64,000 bases of DNA, from NCBI RefSeq assembly GCF_029541745.1, contig NZ_CP089746.1, positions 2,790,001 to 2,854,000 of the forward strand. Reading direction: 5' to 3'. This document shows positions 38,724-46,700 of this stretch, piece after piece. Source of the stretch: Streptomyces sp. LX-29. Its GTDB lineage: Bacteria > Actinomycetota > Actinomycetes > Streptomycetales > Streptomycetaceae. The notes under the pieces were generated by a model that did no database searches, had not been told where the DNA came from, and worked only from the letters and a program-made list of their open reading frames with translations. Made by a program: the position numbers and the translations under genes. Position 1 is the first letter of the stretch. The number at the start of each line of letters is the position of its first letter.

Positions 38724-38739
38724 AGAAGTGTACACTTCT
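38724..38739. promoter_or_regulatory. 16-bp palindrome, toxin-antitoxin operator
   Basis: AGAAGTGTACACTTCT is a perfect palindrome four bases before the antitoxin ATG, and a second TGTACA follows at 38739-38744. Two TGTACA boxes ten bases apart suggest cooperative binding by the antitoxin, the normal conditional autoregulation of such operons. Confidence 0.7.
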
Positions 38740-38743
38740 GTAC

Positions 38744-38998
38744 ATGAGTGACACGCTGTCGATGACCGAGGCCCGTGCCCACTTCGGCTCCCTGGTCCGC
38801 CGGGCCGCGCACGCGCGCGAGCGCATCACCATCACGGATCACGGCCAGCCCGCCGCGGTACTCATAAATCCCCAGGAACTGGCGGAACTGGAGGACGCGC
38901 TCGCGCTTGCCCGCTACCGCGAGCGCCAGTCCAGCGGGACGTCCGTCGCGGTCCCGCATGAAGAAGTCCGCACACGCCTCGGCCTGGGGCGTGGGTGA
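38744..38998 (+). CDS. Type II antitoxin, Phd/YefM (RelB-like) family
   Basis: 84 aa, ATG at 38744. The N-terminal Phd/YefM DNA-binding fold is clear: DTLSMTEARAHFGSLVRRAAHARERITITDHGQPAAVLINPQELAELEDAL, split here into its strand-helix-helix pattern. The flexible acidic/polar C-terminus (VPHEEVRTRLGLGRG) would wrap and neutralise the toxin. It overlaps the toxin start by four bases (GTGA). The promoter palindrome covers its start. Located next to mfd but divergently transcribed. Confidence 0.92.
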   Translation: MSDTLSMTEARAHFGSLVRRAAHARERITITDHGQPAAVLINPQELAELEDALALARYRERQSSGTSVAVPHEEVRTRLGLGRG

Positions 38999-39246
38999 GC
39001 TACGAAATCGTTTGGGACGAGCACGCGATCGACGCCGCGACTCGCTTCCTCAAGGACGACCCTGACGGGCTGCAGCAGCTCTTCACCGCCATCGACCTCC
39101 TATCCGACAACCCACGCCCCGCCGGCTCCGCCGAATACGGCTCAGCCGACCTGCGCCGTATGCACGTCGGCCGATACCGGGTGTTATACGAGATCACCAA
39201 CGCCTCCGTCACCATCGTGATCATCCACATCGGCCGCACCGGCTGA
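38995..39246 (+). CDS. Type II toxin, RelE/ParE family
   Basis: 83 aa, GTG at 38995 coupled to the antitoxin. Typical RelE fold: YEIVWDEHAIDAATRFLKDDP, LFTAIDLLSDNPRPAGSAEYG, DLRRMHVGRYRVLYEITNASVTIVIIHIGRTG. The conserved Arg in GRYRVLYEI and the basic C-terminal strand suggest a ribosome-dependent mRNA interferase, although ParE-type gyrase inhibitors share this fold. Probably a stress-responsive or addiction module. Confidence 0.9.
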   Translation: MSYEIVWDEHAIDAATRFLKDDPDGLQQLFTAIDLLSDNPRPAGSAEYGSADLRRMHVGRYRVLYEITNASVTIVIIHIGRTG

Positions 39247-39358
39247 GTCGCACGGCACCGCACGTACTGCGTCCACGACTGCCGGATCATGGCATCGGGC
39301 CCGACACCTTCCCCGCGCGCCAGGCTCGACCTTCATACCTGCCACCAACGCCAACGCA

Positions 39359-39398
39359 CCCGGCCCGGTGCGCTCCCCCGTGGGCGCACCGGGCCGGG
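39359..39398. terminator. Bidirectional terminator, 15-bp stem
   Basis: Perfect stem CCCGGCCCGGTGCGC and complement with a 10-base loop, followed by CCTGTTT on the plus strand; it separates the toxin from the convergent ABC permease. Confidence 0.85.
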
Positions 39399-39434
39399 CC
39401 TGTTTCTCCGGCCGGTCGGTCAGTGGTGGGTGGA

Positions 39435-42014
39435 TCAGTCCGTGGCGATGGCCTTCAGGATGTTCATCCGGCCGGCCCGGAAGGCCGGGGCCAGGGCGGC
39501 GACCAGGCCGACCACGGCGGAGCCGAGGAAGACCGTGATGATCGTCGGCCACGGGATCTCGAGGGTCTTCAGACCCTCCAGGGCCAGCAGCTTCTGGGCG
39601 GTGGCGCCCCAGGCCATGCCCAGGCCGATGCCGAGCAGGGCACCGAAGAGGGCGATGACGACCGACTCCAGGCGGATCATGCGGCGCATCTGGCGGCGGG
39701 AGAGGCCGATGGCGCGCATCAGGCCGATCTCGCGGGTCCGCTCGACCACCGACAGGGCCAGGGTGTTCACCACACCCAGGATGGCGACGATGATCGCGAG
39801 GGCCAGCAGGCCGTAGACCAGGTTGAGCATCTGCCCGATCTGGTCCTCCATGAGCTTCTTGTAGTCGGTCTGGTCACGGACGTCGATCTGCGGGTTCGTC
39901 TTGAGCGCCTTCTTGAGCGAGGCGTACGCCGCCTCCTCCTGGCCGTCCTTGGCCTGGGCGAACATCATGATGCTGGTCGGGACCAGCTCGGCCGGCAGGT
40001 AGCGCTCGACGGTGGTGATGTTGGTGTAGAGCGCGCCCTTGTTGAACGAGGTGTCGTCGGAGGTGATGACGGTGACCTTGAGCTTGGCCGTCCTGCCGCC
40101 CTTGAAGGCGACGGTCAGGGTGTCGCCCTTCTTCACCTTGTGGTCCTCGGCGAAGCCCTCGTTGACCGACATGGCGTTCGGGCCGTAGGCGTCGGAGAGC
40201 GTGCCCTCGACGACGGGGGTGCGCAGGTCCTCGGCGAACGACGGGTTGGCGGCGGCCAGGTCCTTGGTGCTGGTCTTGCCGTCCGGCGTGGTGATCTTGG
40301 CCTTCTCGATCTCCTTCAGGTTGGTGACGCTTTTCAGACCCTTAGCCTGGCGCACCGCCTTCTCGACCGCCGGCGTGATCTGCTGATTGAAGTCGCTGTG
40401 CTGGATGATGAAGTCCGCCCCCACCGACTTGTCCAGCTCGTCGCTGGCCGAGGCGACCATCGAGGAGCCGACCACCGACAGGCACGCGACCAGCGCCAGG
40501 CCGATCATCAGGGCGGAGCCGGTGGCGCCGGTGCGGCGAGGGTTGCGCAGGGCGTTGCGCTCGGCCATGCGGCCGACCGGGCCGAAGGCGCGGAGCACCA
40601 CCACGGAGACCGCGCGGACCACGACCCCGGCCAGCAGCGGGCCGATGACGATGAAGCCGACGAGGGTGAGCAGAATGCCCAGACCCAGGAACATCGAGCC
40701 GTCGGCGGCCTTGTCCGCGCCCGCGGCCATCGCCAGGGCGGCGGCGCCGGCGGCCGTGACCAGCAGACCGATCGCGCCGCGGATGCGGCCGGCCTTGGCG
40801 TCGACGGGCATGCCCGCCTCACGCAGCGCGGCCATCGGCGAGATCTTCCCGGCCCGGCGGGCGGGGATGTAGGCGGCGAACACCGTGACGACGATGCCGA
40901 TGGTCAGGCCGACGATCGGGGTGGTGGCCTTCACGGTCAGCTCGTCGGTGTCCAGCTCCAGACCCGCGCCGGCCATGAGCTTCATCAGGCCGACGGCCAG
41001 GCCGACGCCGCCGAGGACGCCCAGGACGGAGCCGACGACGCCGAGCAGCAGCGCCTCGACGAGCACCGAGCGGTTGATCTGCTTGCGGCTGGAGCCGATG
41101 GCGCGCATCAGCCCGATCTCCCGGGTGCGCTGGGCGACCAGCATGGAGAAGGTGTTGACGATGAGGAAGATGCCGACGAGGACGGCGATCCCGGCGAAGC
41201 CGAGCATCGCGTACTTCATGATGTCGAGGAACTCGCCGACGTCCTCACGGTTCTCGTCGGCCGTCTCCGCCTTCGTCTGCACCTTGAGGCCGGTGCCGAA
41301 CTCGGCGACGACGTTCTTCTTCAGCTGCTCGTTGCTGACGCCGGGGGCGGCGGTCAGGGAGATGCTGGTGTAGGCGTCCTTGACGCCGAGCACGCGCTCC
41401 TGCGCGGTCTTGTCGTCCAGGAGGACCAGGGTGGAGCCGGGGTTGGTCACCGTGAAGGTGACGATGCCGACGATCTTGGCCTTGAAGTCGCCCGGGACGG
41501 CGATGATGCGCAGCTCGTCGCCGATCTTCAGCTTCTTCTTGTCGGCGGTGTCGGAGTCCAGCAGCACCTCGGTCGGACCGCGCGGTGCGTGACCGGAGGT
41601 CAGCTCGACAGCCCGCTGCTCCTTCTCGTCCCAGTTGGCGACGATGGTGGGGGCGCCGGAGCTCGGGCCGATCTTCTCGTCGTTCTTGTCGACGACGGTG
41701 GCGGAGGTGCTGGTGGCCTCGCCGTGGGCGGACTTCACGCCCTTGACCCGCTGGAGCTCCGCCACCTTGGCGGCGGGCAGGGTCACCGGGACGCGGGTCC
41801 GCTGGACCTCGTCCCCGCTCGGCGCGTTCTTCGGGGAGACGGTGACGTCCGGCGAGGTGGCCGCGAACAGCTTGTCGAAGGTGGCGTTGGTGGTGTCGGT
41901 GAAGACGAGCGTGCCGCACACGAACGCCACCGACAGCAGGACGGCGATGGCGGAGAGCGCCATGCGGCCCTTGTGCGCGAGGAAGTTGCGCAGCGAGGTC
42001 TTGAGGACGGTCAC
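39435..42014 (-). CDS. ABC transporter permease with two FtsX domains
   Basis: 859 aa, GTG at 42014 overlapping the ATPase stop (GTGA). N-terminal helix (RMALSAIAVLLSVAFVCGTLVF), a large extracytoplasmic MacB-like periplasmic-core region, then an FtsX block (AGIAVLVGIFLIVNTFSMLVAQRTREIGLMRAIGSSRKQI). The unit is repeated in the second half, ending with LALAIIVAILGVVNTLALSVVERTREIGLMRAIGLSRRQMRR and a three-helix C-terminus. This duplicated architecture belongs to mechanotransmission-type exporters for peptides, antibiotics or lipoproteins. Substrate unknown. Confidence 0.93.
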   Translation of the reverse strand: MTVLKTSLRNFLAHKGRMALSAIAVLLSVAFVCGTLVFTDTTNATFDKLFAATSPDVTVSPKNAPSGDEVQRTRVPVTLPAAKVAELQRVKGVKSAHGEATSTSATVVDKNDEKIGPSSGAPTIVANWDEKEQRAVELTSGHAPRGPTEVLLDSDTADKKKLKIGDELRIIAVPGDFKAKIVGIVTFTVTNPGSTLVLLDDKTAQERVLGVKDAYTSISLTAAPGVSNEQLKKNVVAEFGTGLKVQTKAETADENREDVGEFLDIMKYAMLGFAGIAVLVGIFLIVNTFSMLVAQRTREIGLMRAIGSSRKQINRSVLVEALLLGVVGSVLGVLGGVGLAVGLMKLMAGAGLELDTDELTVKATTPIVGLTIGIVVTVFAAYIPARRAGKISPMAALREAGMPVDAKAGRIRGAIGLLVTAAGAAALAMAAGADKAADGSMFLGLGILLTLVGFIVIGPLLAGVVVRAVSVVVLRAFGPVGRMAERNALRNPRRTGATGSALMIGLALVACLSVVGSSMVASASDELDKSVGADFIIQHSDFNQQITPAVEKAVRQAKGLKSVTNLKEIEKAKITTPDGKTSTKDLAAANPSFAEDLRTPVVEGTLSDAYGPNAMSVNEGFAEDHKVKKGDTLTVAFKGGRTAKLKVTVITSDDTSFNKGALYTNITTVERYLPAELVPTSIMMFAQAKDGQEEAAYASLKKALKTNPQIDVRDQTDYKKLMEDQIGQMLNLVYGLLALAIIVAILGVVNTLALSVVERTREIGLMRAIGLSRRQMRRMIRLESVVIALFGALLGIGLGMAWGATAQKLLALEGLKTLEIPWPTIITVFLGSAVVGLVAALAPAFRAGRMNILKAIATD

Positions 42015-42799
42015 GACACCCGCCCGCGCGCGTCGAAGCTCTTCATGCGGTCCAGGACCTGGTCGGCGGTCGGGTGGTGCATCTCGTCGACGATCTTCCC
42101 GTCGGCCAGGTACAGCACGCGGTTGGCGTACGAGGCCGCGACCGGGTCGTGGGTCACCATGACGATGGTCTGCCCGAGCTCGTCGACCGAGCGGCGCAGG
42201 AAGCCGAGGACCTCGGCGCCGGCGCGCGAGTCCAGGTTTCCGGTCGGCTCGTCACCGAAGATGATCTCGGGGCGGGCGGCCAGGGCACGGGCCACGGCGA
42301 CACGCTGCTGCTGACCGCCGGAGAGCTGGTTGGGGCGGTGCTTGAGCCGGCCGCCGAGGCCGACGGTCTCCACCACCCGGTCCAGCCAGGCGCGGTCCGG
42401 CTTGCGACCGGCGATGTCCATCGGCAGCGTGATGTTCTCGATGGCGTTGAGCGTGGGCAGCAGGTTGAACGCCTGGAAGATGAAGCCGATGCGGTCCCGG
42501 CGCAGTTGGGTGAGCTTCTTGTCCTTGAGCCCGGTGATCTCGGTCTCGTCGATGTAGATGTGCCCCGAGGTGACGGTGTCCAGGCCGGCGAGGCAGTGCA
42601 TGAGCGTGGACTTGCCGGAGCCGGAGGGGCCCATGATGGCGGTGAACTGACCGCGGGCTATGTCCACGTCCACGTGGTCGAGGGCGACGACCCGGGTCTC
42701 CCCGGAGCCGTAGGCCTTCACCACCTGGCGGGCCCGGGCGGCCACAGCCGTATGTCCTCCGCTGCCCCCGGTCTTGGGAATCGATACAGCCGTCGTCAC
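42011..42799 (-). CDS. ABC transporter ATPase (MacB/LolD type)
   Basis: 262 aa from GTG at 42799 (GAGGAGAAGGA upstream); a longer frame to 42850 is less likely. Walker A GPSGSGKSTLMHCLAGLD, Q-loop FIFQAFNLLPTLNAIENI, signature LSGGQQQRVAVARALA, Walker B IIFGDEPTGNLDSRAGAE and H-loop VTHDPVAASY. The sequence FQAFNLLP and the short length are typical of the MacB/LolD class that pairs with FtsX-domain permeases. Translationally coupled to the permease. Confidence 0.95.
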   Translation of the reverse strand: MTTAVSIPKTGGSGGHTAVAARARQVVKAYGSGETRVVALDHVDVDIARGQFTAIMGPSGSGKSTLMHCLAGLDTVTSGHIYIDETEITGLKDKKLTQLRRDRIGFIFQAFNLLPTLNAIENITLPMDIAGRKPDRAWLDRVVETVGLGGRLKHRPNQLSGGQQQRVAVARALAARPEIIFGDEPTGNLDSRAGAEVLGFLRRSVDELGQTIVMVTHDPVAASYANRVLYLADGKIVDEMHHPTADQVLDRMKSFDARGRVS

Positions 42800-43225
42800 G
42801 GTCCTTCTCCTCAGTAGGTTCTGTGGCGATCGTCCTGCCGTGACGATCACCTACATCAGCGTGCGGTACGGGGGGTCGGTGCCGCGATGGGGCTTGGCTC
42901 CGTATTCACGGTGGGGCTAGCCCCACCCCCCAGGTCGTGTCTTCCGTAAGCCCTCCGTAAAGACGCAGGACCACACTAAGGAGCCGGAACCCCCCTGATC
43001 GTCCTCCGCCGGGACGAACCGCGGGTAGGAGCTGAGCCGGTGGATCCCCTAGGGGGTTACGACTTACGGCGTACCTCCGCCTCGGGGTCGACCCTGCACC
43101 CTTCCGTAACGTCAGGCGCAAGTCACCGCGGCTCCACGGCGCCGGCCGCGGCGGACGCGCTTCCCTCCACGGACCCCCGCATGGAATCGTGAGCCCTACA
43201 TCAATCAGTGAAGGGGGCAGGCTCG
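42800..43225. promoter_or_regulatory. Divergent control region between ABC exporter and MFS exporter
   Basis: Contains an 18-bp perfect palindrome GGTGGGGCTAGCCCCACC (42910-42927), an inverted repeat GATCGTC-N7-GACGATC (42828-42848), CCCCTAGGGG near 43046, and four CCGTAA boxes (42944, 42955, 43104 direct; 43064 inverted). A two-component or MarR/TetR-type regulator probably acts here on one or both transporters. The regulator is not adjacent. Confidence 0.55.
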
Positions 43226-44839
43226 GTGGGTGGCATCGCAGGGCGTCGGACGGATGCGGACCCGGTACCTCCGATACCCGAGGCGACCGCCTTACCCCGC
43301 TCCTCCGACCCCCGCCGCCCCGTCGTCGCGGCCCTCATGCTGGCGATGGCGCTCGTCGCGCTCGACGCCACGATCATCTCGACCGCGGTCCCCCAGATCG
43401 TCGGCGACCTCGGCGGCTTCTCCGTCTTCTCCTGGCTGTTCTCCGGCTATCTGCTCGCCGTGACCGTCACACTCCCGGTGTACGGCAAGCTCTCCGACAC
43501 CTTCGGCCGCAAGCCGGTGCTCGTCTTCGGCATCGCGCTCTTCCTCGTCGGCTCGCTGCTCTGCGCCGGCGCCTGGGACATGGCCTCCCTCATCGCCTTC
43601 CGCGTCGTCCAGGGGCTCGGCGGCGGCGCCATCCAGGGCACCGTGCAGACCATCGCCGGCGACCTCTACGGCCTCAAAGGACGCCCCAAGATCCAGGCCC
43701 GGCTCTCCACCGTGTGGGCGGTGTCCTCGGTGGCGGGCCCGGCCGTCGGCGGCGCGCTGGCCGGCTACACCAGCTGGCGCTGGATCTTCCTGATCAACCT
43801 CCCGGTCGGCGCCCTCGCGCTCTGGCTGATCATGCGTCATCTGCACGAACCCGCCCGGCCGACGCGCGAGCGCCCCCGCGTCGACTGGGCCGGCGCCCTC
43901 GCCATCTTCGCCACCGGCGGACTGCTGCTGACCGCGCTGGTCCAGGGCGGGGTCGCCTGGGACTGGCTGTCGGCCCCGTCGCTGGCGATGCTCGGCGGCG
44001 CCGCGGTGTGCGCGGCGGCGACCGTGCTGATCGAACGCCGCGCCGCCGAGCCGATCATCCCGGGCTGGGTCTGGCGCCGCCGCACGATCGTGGCGGCCAA
44101 CCTCGCGCTCGGCGCGCTGGGACTGGTGATCATCGCACCGAGCGTCTTCCTGCCCACCTACGCCCAGTCCGTCCTCGGCCTCGGCCCCGTCGCGGCCGGC
44201 CTGGTGCTCTCCGTCATGACGCTGAGCTGGCCGATCTCCGCGGCGCTCAGCAACCGCGTCTACAACCGGATCGGCTTCCGACGCTGCGCCATCCTCGGCA
44301 TCTCGGGCGCGGCGCTGACCCTCTTCGCCTTCCCGTTCCTCCCCTACCCCGGCGCCGCCTGGCAGCCCGCGCTGCTGATGCTGGTGCTCGGCGCGGCGCT
44401 CGGCCTGTTCCAACTGCCGCTGATCGTCGGCGTGCAGTCGTCCGTCGGCTGGGAGGAGCGCGGGACGGCGACCGCCTCCATCTTCTTCTGCCGCCAGGTC
44501 GGGCAGAGCGTCGGCGCGGCGCTCTTCGGCGCCATCGCCAACGCCACCCTCACCGACCGGCTCGCCGACGCGCCCGCCGAGATCCGCCCCGGCCTCCCGG
44601 ACGACCTGGACTCCGTGTCCCACGCCCTGGAGCACCCGGAAGGGCTCACCGACCAGGCCGCGGAGTATCTGCGGCGCGCGGTGGACACCGCCGTCGACCA
44701 CGTGTACGTGGGCTCCGCGGCCGCCGCCGCGGCGGCGGTGCTGGTGCTCTTCTTCGTGGCCCCACGGGTCTTCCCGATCCGGGAGGACGACGAAGAAGGC
44801 GGGACAGCGGAACGGGCGCGGGACGGCGAGGCCGAGTAA
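43226..44839 (+). CDS. MFS multidrug exporter, DHA2 (14-helix) family
   Basis: 537 aa from GTG at 43226, preferred over 43208 because AAGGGGG lies eight bases upstream. The family motif D1 is in ALVALDATIISTAVPQIVGDL, motif A in GKLSDTFGRKPVLVFGIALF, and motif C-like text in STVWAVSSVAGPAVGGALAGYTSWRWIFLINLP. About 14 hydrophobic helices, the last near residue 510 before an acidic tail. A proton-driven drug exporter; substrate unknown. Divergent from the ABC exporter. Confidence 0.93.
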   Translation: MGGIAGRRTDADPVPPIPEATALPRSSDPRRPVVAALMLAMALVALDATIISTAVPQIVGDLGGFSVFSWLFSGYLLAVTVTLPVYGKLSDTFGRKPVLVFGIALFLVGSLLCAGAWDMASLIAFRVVQGLGGGAIQGTVQTIAGDLYGLKGRPKIQARLSTVWAVSSVAGPAVGGALAGYTSWRWIFLINLPVGALALWLIMRHLHEPARPTRERPRVDWAGALAIFATGGLLLTALVQGGVAWDWLSAPSLAMLGGAAVCAAATVLIERRAAEPIIPGWVWRRRTIVAANLALGALGLVIIAPSVFLPTYAQSVLGLGPVAAGLVLSVMTLSWPISAALSNRVYNRIGFRRCAILGISGAALTLFAFPFLPYPGAAWQPALLMLVLGAALGLFQLPLIVGVQSSVGWEERGTATASIFFCRQVGQSVGAALFGAIANATLTDRLADAPAEIRPGLPDDLDSVSHALEHPEGLTDQAAEYLRRAVDTAVDHVYVGSAAAAAAAVLVLFFVAPRVFPIREDDEEGGTAERARDGEAE

Positions 44840-44869
44840 CCCCACACGGCGCGCGTCGCCGCGCTCGCC

Positions 44870-44908
44870 GGCCGCCCGGCCGCCCGGCCGCCCGGCCGCC
44901 CGGCCGCC
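44870..44908. repeat. Octamer GGCCGCCC repeated 4.9 times
   Basis: Perfect tandem GGCCGCCC units directly after the MFS stop codon. A classic slippage-prone tract. Confidence 0.9.
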
Positions 44909-44923
44909 GACAGCGGCGGAGGG

Positions 44924-45193
44924 GTGCTCGACGTCGTGCGCCGCCTCGACGGCTCCGACCGGAGCCGGCCGGAGCCGACCGGAGCCGGCCGCCTCGGACG
45001 CGCCCGACCTCCGCGGCCGGCGCACCCGGACCGCGACGTCCCGCGCCACCTCAGCACCATCGGCGCCGAGCCCGACGCCGAACACGACGCCGACGCGTAC
45101 GACATGACCGCGGACGAGGAGACCGCGGAGGTGCACGATCCGCAACCGACCGGGCGTCCGAGCTCGTCCCGGGAGGCGGCCCGGCGCCCCTGA
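44924..45193 (+). CDS. Doubtful small frame after MFS gene
   Basis: A GTG at 44924 opens 89 codons. The second half (LSTIGAEPDAEHDADAYDM, then TADEETAEVHDPQ) has the codon-position GC bias of a gene, while the first half lies on a 10-bp tandem repeat. No ribosome site or family recognised. It may be a small acidic protein or chance. Confidence 0.25.
   Translation: MLDVVRRLDGSDRSRPEPTGAGRLGRARPPRPAHPDRDVPRHLSTIGAEPDAEHDADAYDMTADEETAEVHDPQPTGRPSSSREAARRP
44961..44990. repeat. Decamer GGAGCCGRCC repeated three times
   Basis: Three adjacent 10-bp units differing at one base, inside the same 465-bp gap as the octamer array. Confidence 0.8.
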
Positions 45194-45229
45194 GCGACCG
45201 GGCCGGGCTGAGTCGCCGCGCCGGACCCG

Positions 45230-45322
45230 GGCCTATTCGCCCGCCCGGCCCCGGGACTGTTCGTTCGGGCCGGCCCGGCCTATTCGCCGGACGGGCCCCC
45301 GGGCCTATTCGCCGGACGGGCC
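45230..45322. repeat. Three dispersed copies of GGCCTATTCGCC, duplicating a gene tail
   Basis: Copies at ~45230, 45278 and 45302; the last two are also followed by GGACGGGCC. The third is the 3' end of the coiled-coil gene (codons for GPSGE and TAG). The others are extra copies of that end just beyond the stop, so the gene tail appears to have been duplicated downstream. Confidence 0.75.
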
Positions 45323-46312
45323 GCGCTTGGCCGGGCCCGGGACCCGGCCCGTCGGAGGCGGGGTGGGCCGTTCGACCACGACGGTCTCCTCGTTGTCGGG
45401 GTCGGGGACGGCGGCGAGCTCGGGATCGGGGGTGGGCGGTCGCCCGGTGAGGGAGGCCAGGCTGTTGCGCACGTGATCCAGATGGGACTTGAGCTCGTCG
45501 CGACGCGCGGTGTGCTCGCGCAGCGCCCGCTCCGTGTCGCGCTCCACCCGCTCCTGACGGATCCGCGCCTGGGCGATCAGCTCCGCCCCGCGCGCCTCGG
45601 CCTCCTCCTGCTGATAGCGCGCCGCGTCCCCGGCCGTCGCGTGCGCCCGCTCCGCGTCGGCCAGCCGCATCCGCGCGTACTCCTCCAGCTCCGCGATCCT
45701 GGCGTCCATCGCCGCCTCCTGCCCGGCGACCTCCCGGCTCACCGCCTCCCACCGCTCGTTCAACTCCCGCTCCTGCTCGGCGAGGACCGCCGCGGAGCGC
45801 TCCCGCGCCTGCCGCAGCTCCGCCAGCGCCGCGCCACGCCACTCCTTGGCGTCCTGACGCGAGGCCACCCGCAGCTGGTGCACGATCTCCTGCGCCGCCT
45901 CCAGGGCCTGCCGCTCCCACTCCTGGGCCTCGGCCCGGAGCCGGTCGGCCTCCTCCCGCGCGGCGTCCCGGATGGCGCGGGCGGCCGCCTCGGCCGACTC
46001 CCGCGTGCGGTCCGCCACCGCCCGCGCCTGGCCCCGCAGGTCGGCGGTCTCCTGCTCGACCGTCAGCAGGATCAGCCGGGCCCGGTCCCCCAACGTCTCG
46101 TACGTCTGCGGGCCGAGCTGCGCGACGACCTCACGCAGCCGCTCCGCCTCCGCGGTCATCTCGTTGACCAGGACGGTCAGCCGCGCGGCGCGCTCCCAGG
46201 CCGCGTCGCGCACCTCCGACACTGCGGTCACATAGCGGTCGACCTGCTCGGGACGGTAGCCACGGCCCCGTCCGACGGCAGAGAACCCATGAGGTGACAC
46301 CGACGGACTCAT
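45305..46312 (-). CDS. Long coiled-coil protein (DivIVA-like, often annotated cellulose-binding)
   Basis: 335 aa, ATG at 46312. After GFSAVGRGRGYRPEQVDRYVTAVSE, which resembles the DivIVA N-terminal motif, residues ~40-290 are nearly unbroken heptad coiled coil rich in Ala, Glu and Arg (RTRESAEAAARAIRDAAREE, RLRAEAQEWERQALEAAQEI). The Pro-rich tail ends KRGPSGE. No signal peptide or carbohydrate-binding fold is seen, so a cytoskeletal or polar scaffold role fits better than cellulose binding. Tail duplication occurs downstream. Confidence 0.85.
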   Translation of the reverse strand: MSPSVSPHGFSAVGRGRGYRPEQVDRYVTAVSEVRDAAWERAARLTVLVNEMTAEAERLREVVAQLGPQTYETLGDRARLILLTVEQETADLRGQARAVADRTRESAEAAARAIRDAAREEADRLRAEAQEWERQALEAAQEIVHQLRVASRQDAKEWRGAALAELRQARERSAAVLAEQERELNERWEAVSREVAGQEAAMDARIAELEEYARMRLADAERAHATAGDAARYQQEEAEARGAELIAQARIRQERVERDTERALREHTARRDELKSHLDHVRNSLASLTGRPPTPDPELAAVPDPDNEETVVVERPTPPPTGRVPGPAKRGPSGE

Positions 46313-46340
46313 CCTTCGACCCCTTTGGTACGGCCGGCAC

Positions 46341-46390
46341 GGCGATAGGCGGTACGGCGATAGGCGGTACGGCAGCTACAGGTACAGCAG
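46341..46390. repeat. 15-bp tandem repeat upstream of coiled-coil gene
   Basis: GGCGATAGGCGGTAC occurs twice in tandem, then twice in degenerate form (GGCAGCTACAGGTAC, AGCAGGTAC), 29 bases from the start codon. Could affect its promoter. Confidence 0.8.
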
Positions 46391-46524
46391 GTACGGCGCA
46401 CATCTTGGTAGATCACAGCGAACCGCTCATAACGCGACACTCCGCTTATCTCTCCGGTGTCTCTCCTCCACTCCTCCGGTCAAGGATGCGTCATTTGATG
46501 TCAGAAGTCGGAATCGGAATCCGG

Positions 46525-46620
46525 ACGACCGACAACTGACGACCGACGGCTGACGACCGACCACTAGCGACCGGCGACCGGCGACCGATCACCGACCACG
46601 GACCACCGACGAGAGACGAC
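46525..46620. repeat. Degenerate GACCG/GACCA array
   Basis: More than a dozen GACCG, GACGACCG and GACCACC motifs at 5-8-base spacing in a 95-bp stretch between the promoter of the coiled-coil gene and the terminator of the SUKH-4 gene. No gene in this 388-bp gap. Confidence 0.65.
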
Positions 46621-46638
46621 GGAGGCCGGAAACGGCGA

Positions 46639-46669
46639 GGCGCCCGGCCGAATCCATCGGCCGAGCGCC
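46639..46669 (-). terminator. Terminator of the SUKH-4 gene
   Basis: 13-bp stem with one mismatch (GGCGCCCGGCCGA against TCGGCCGAGCGCC) and a 5-base loop, 31 bases beyond the stop. Confidence 0.78.
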
Positions 46670-46700
46670 CCGCACCCTTCACATCCGTCACATCACCGCG

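Noticed and set aside
44870..45322. Possible CRISPR or integron-like repeats
   Set aside because: Simple 8- and 10-bp tandem units and a gene-tail duplication, without unique spacers or an integrase.
45305..46312. Cellulose-binding function for the coiled-coil protein
   Set aside because: Historical annotation; no secretion signal or carbohydrate-binding fold is visible.
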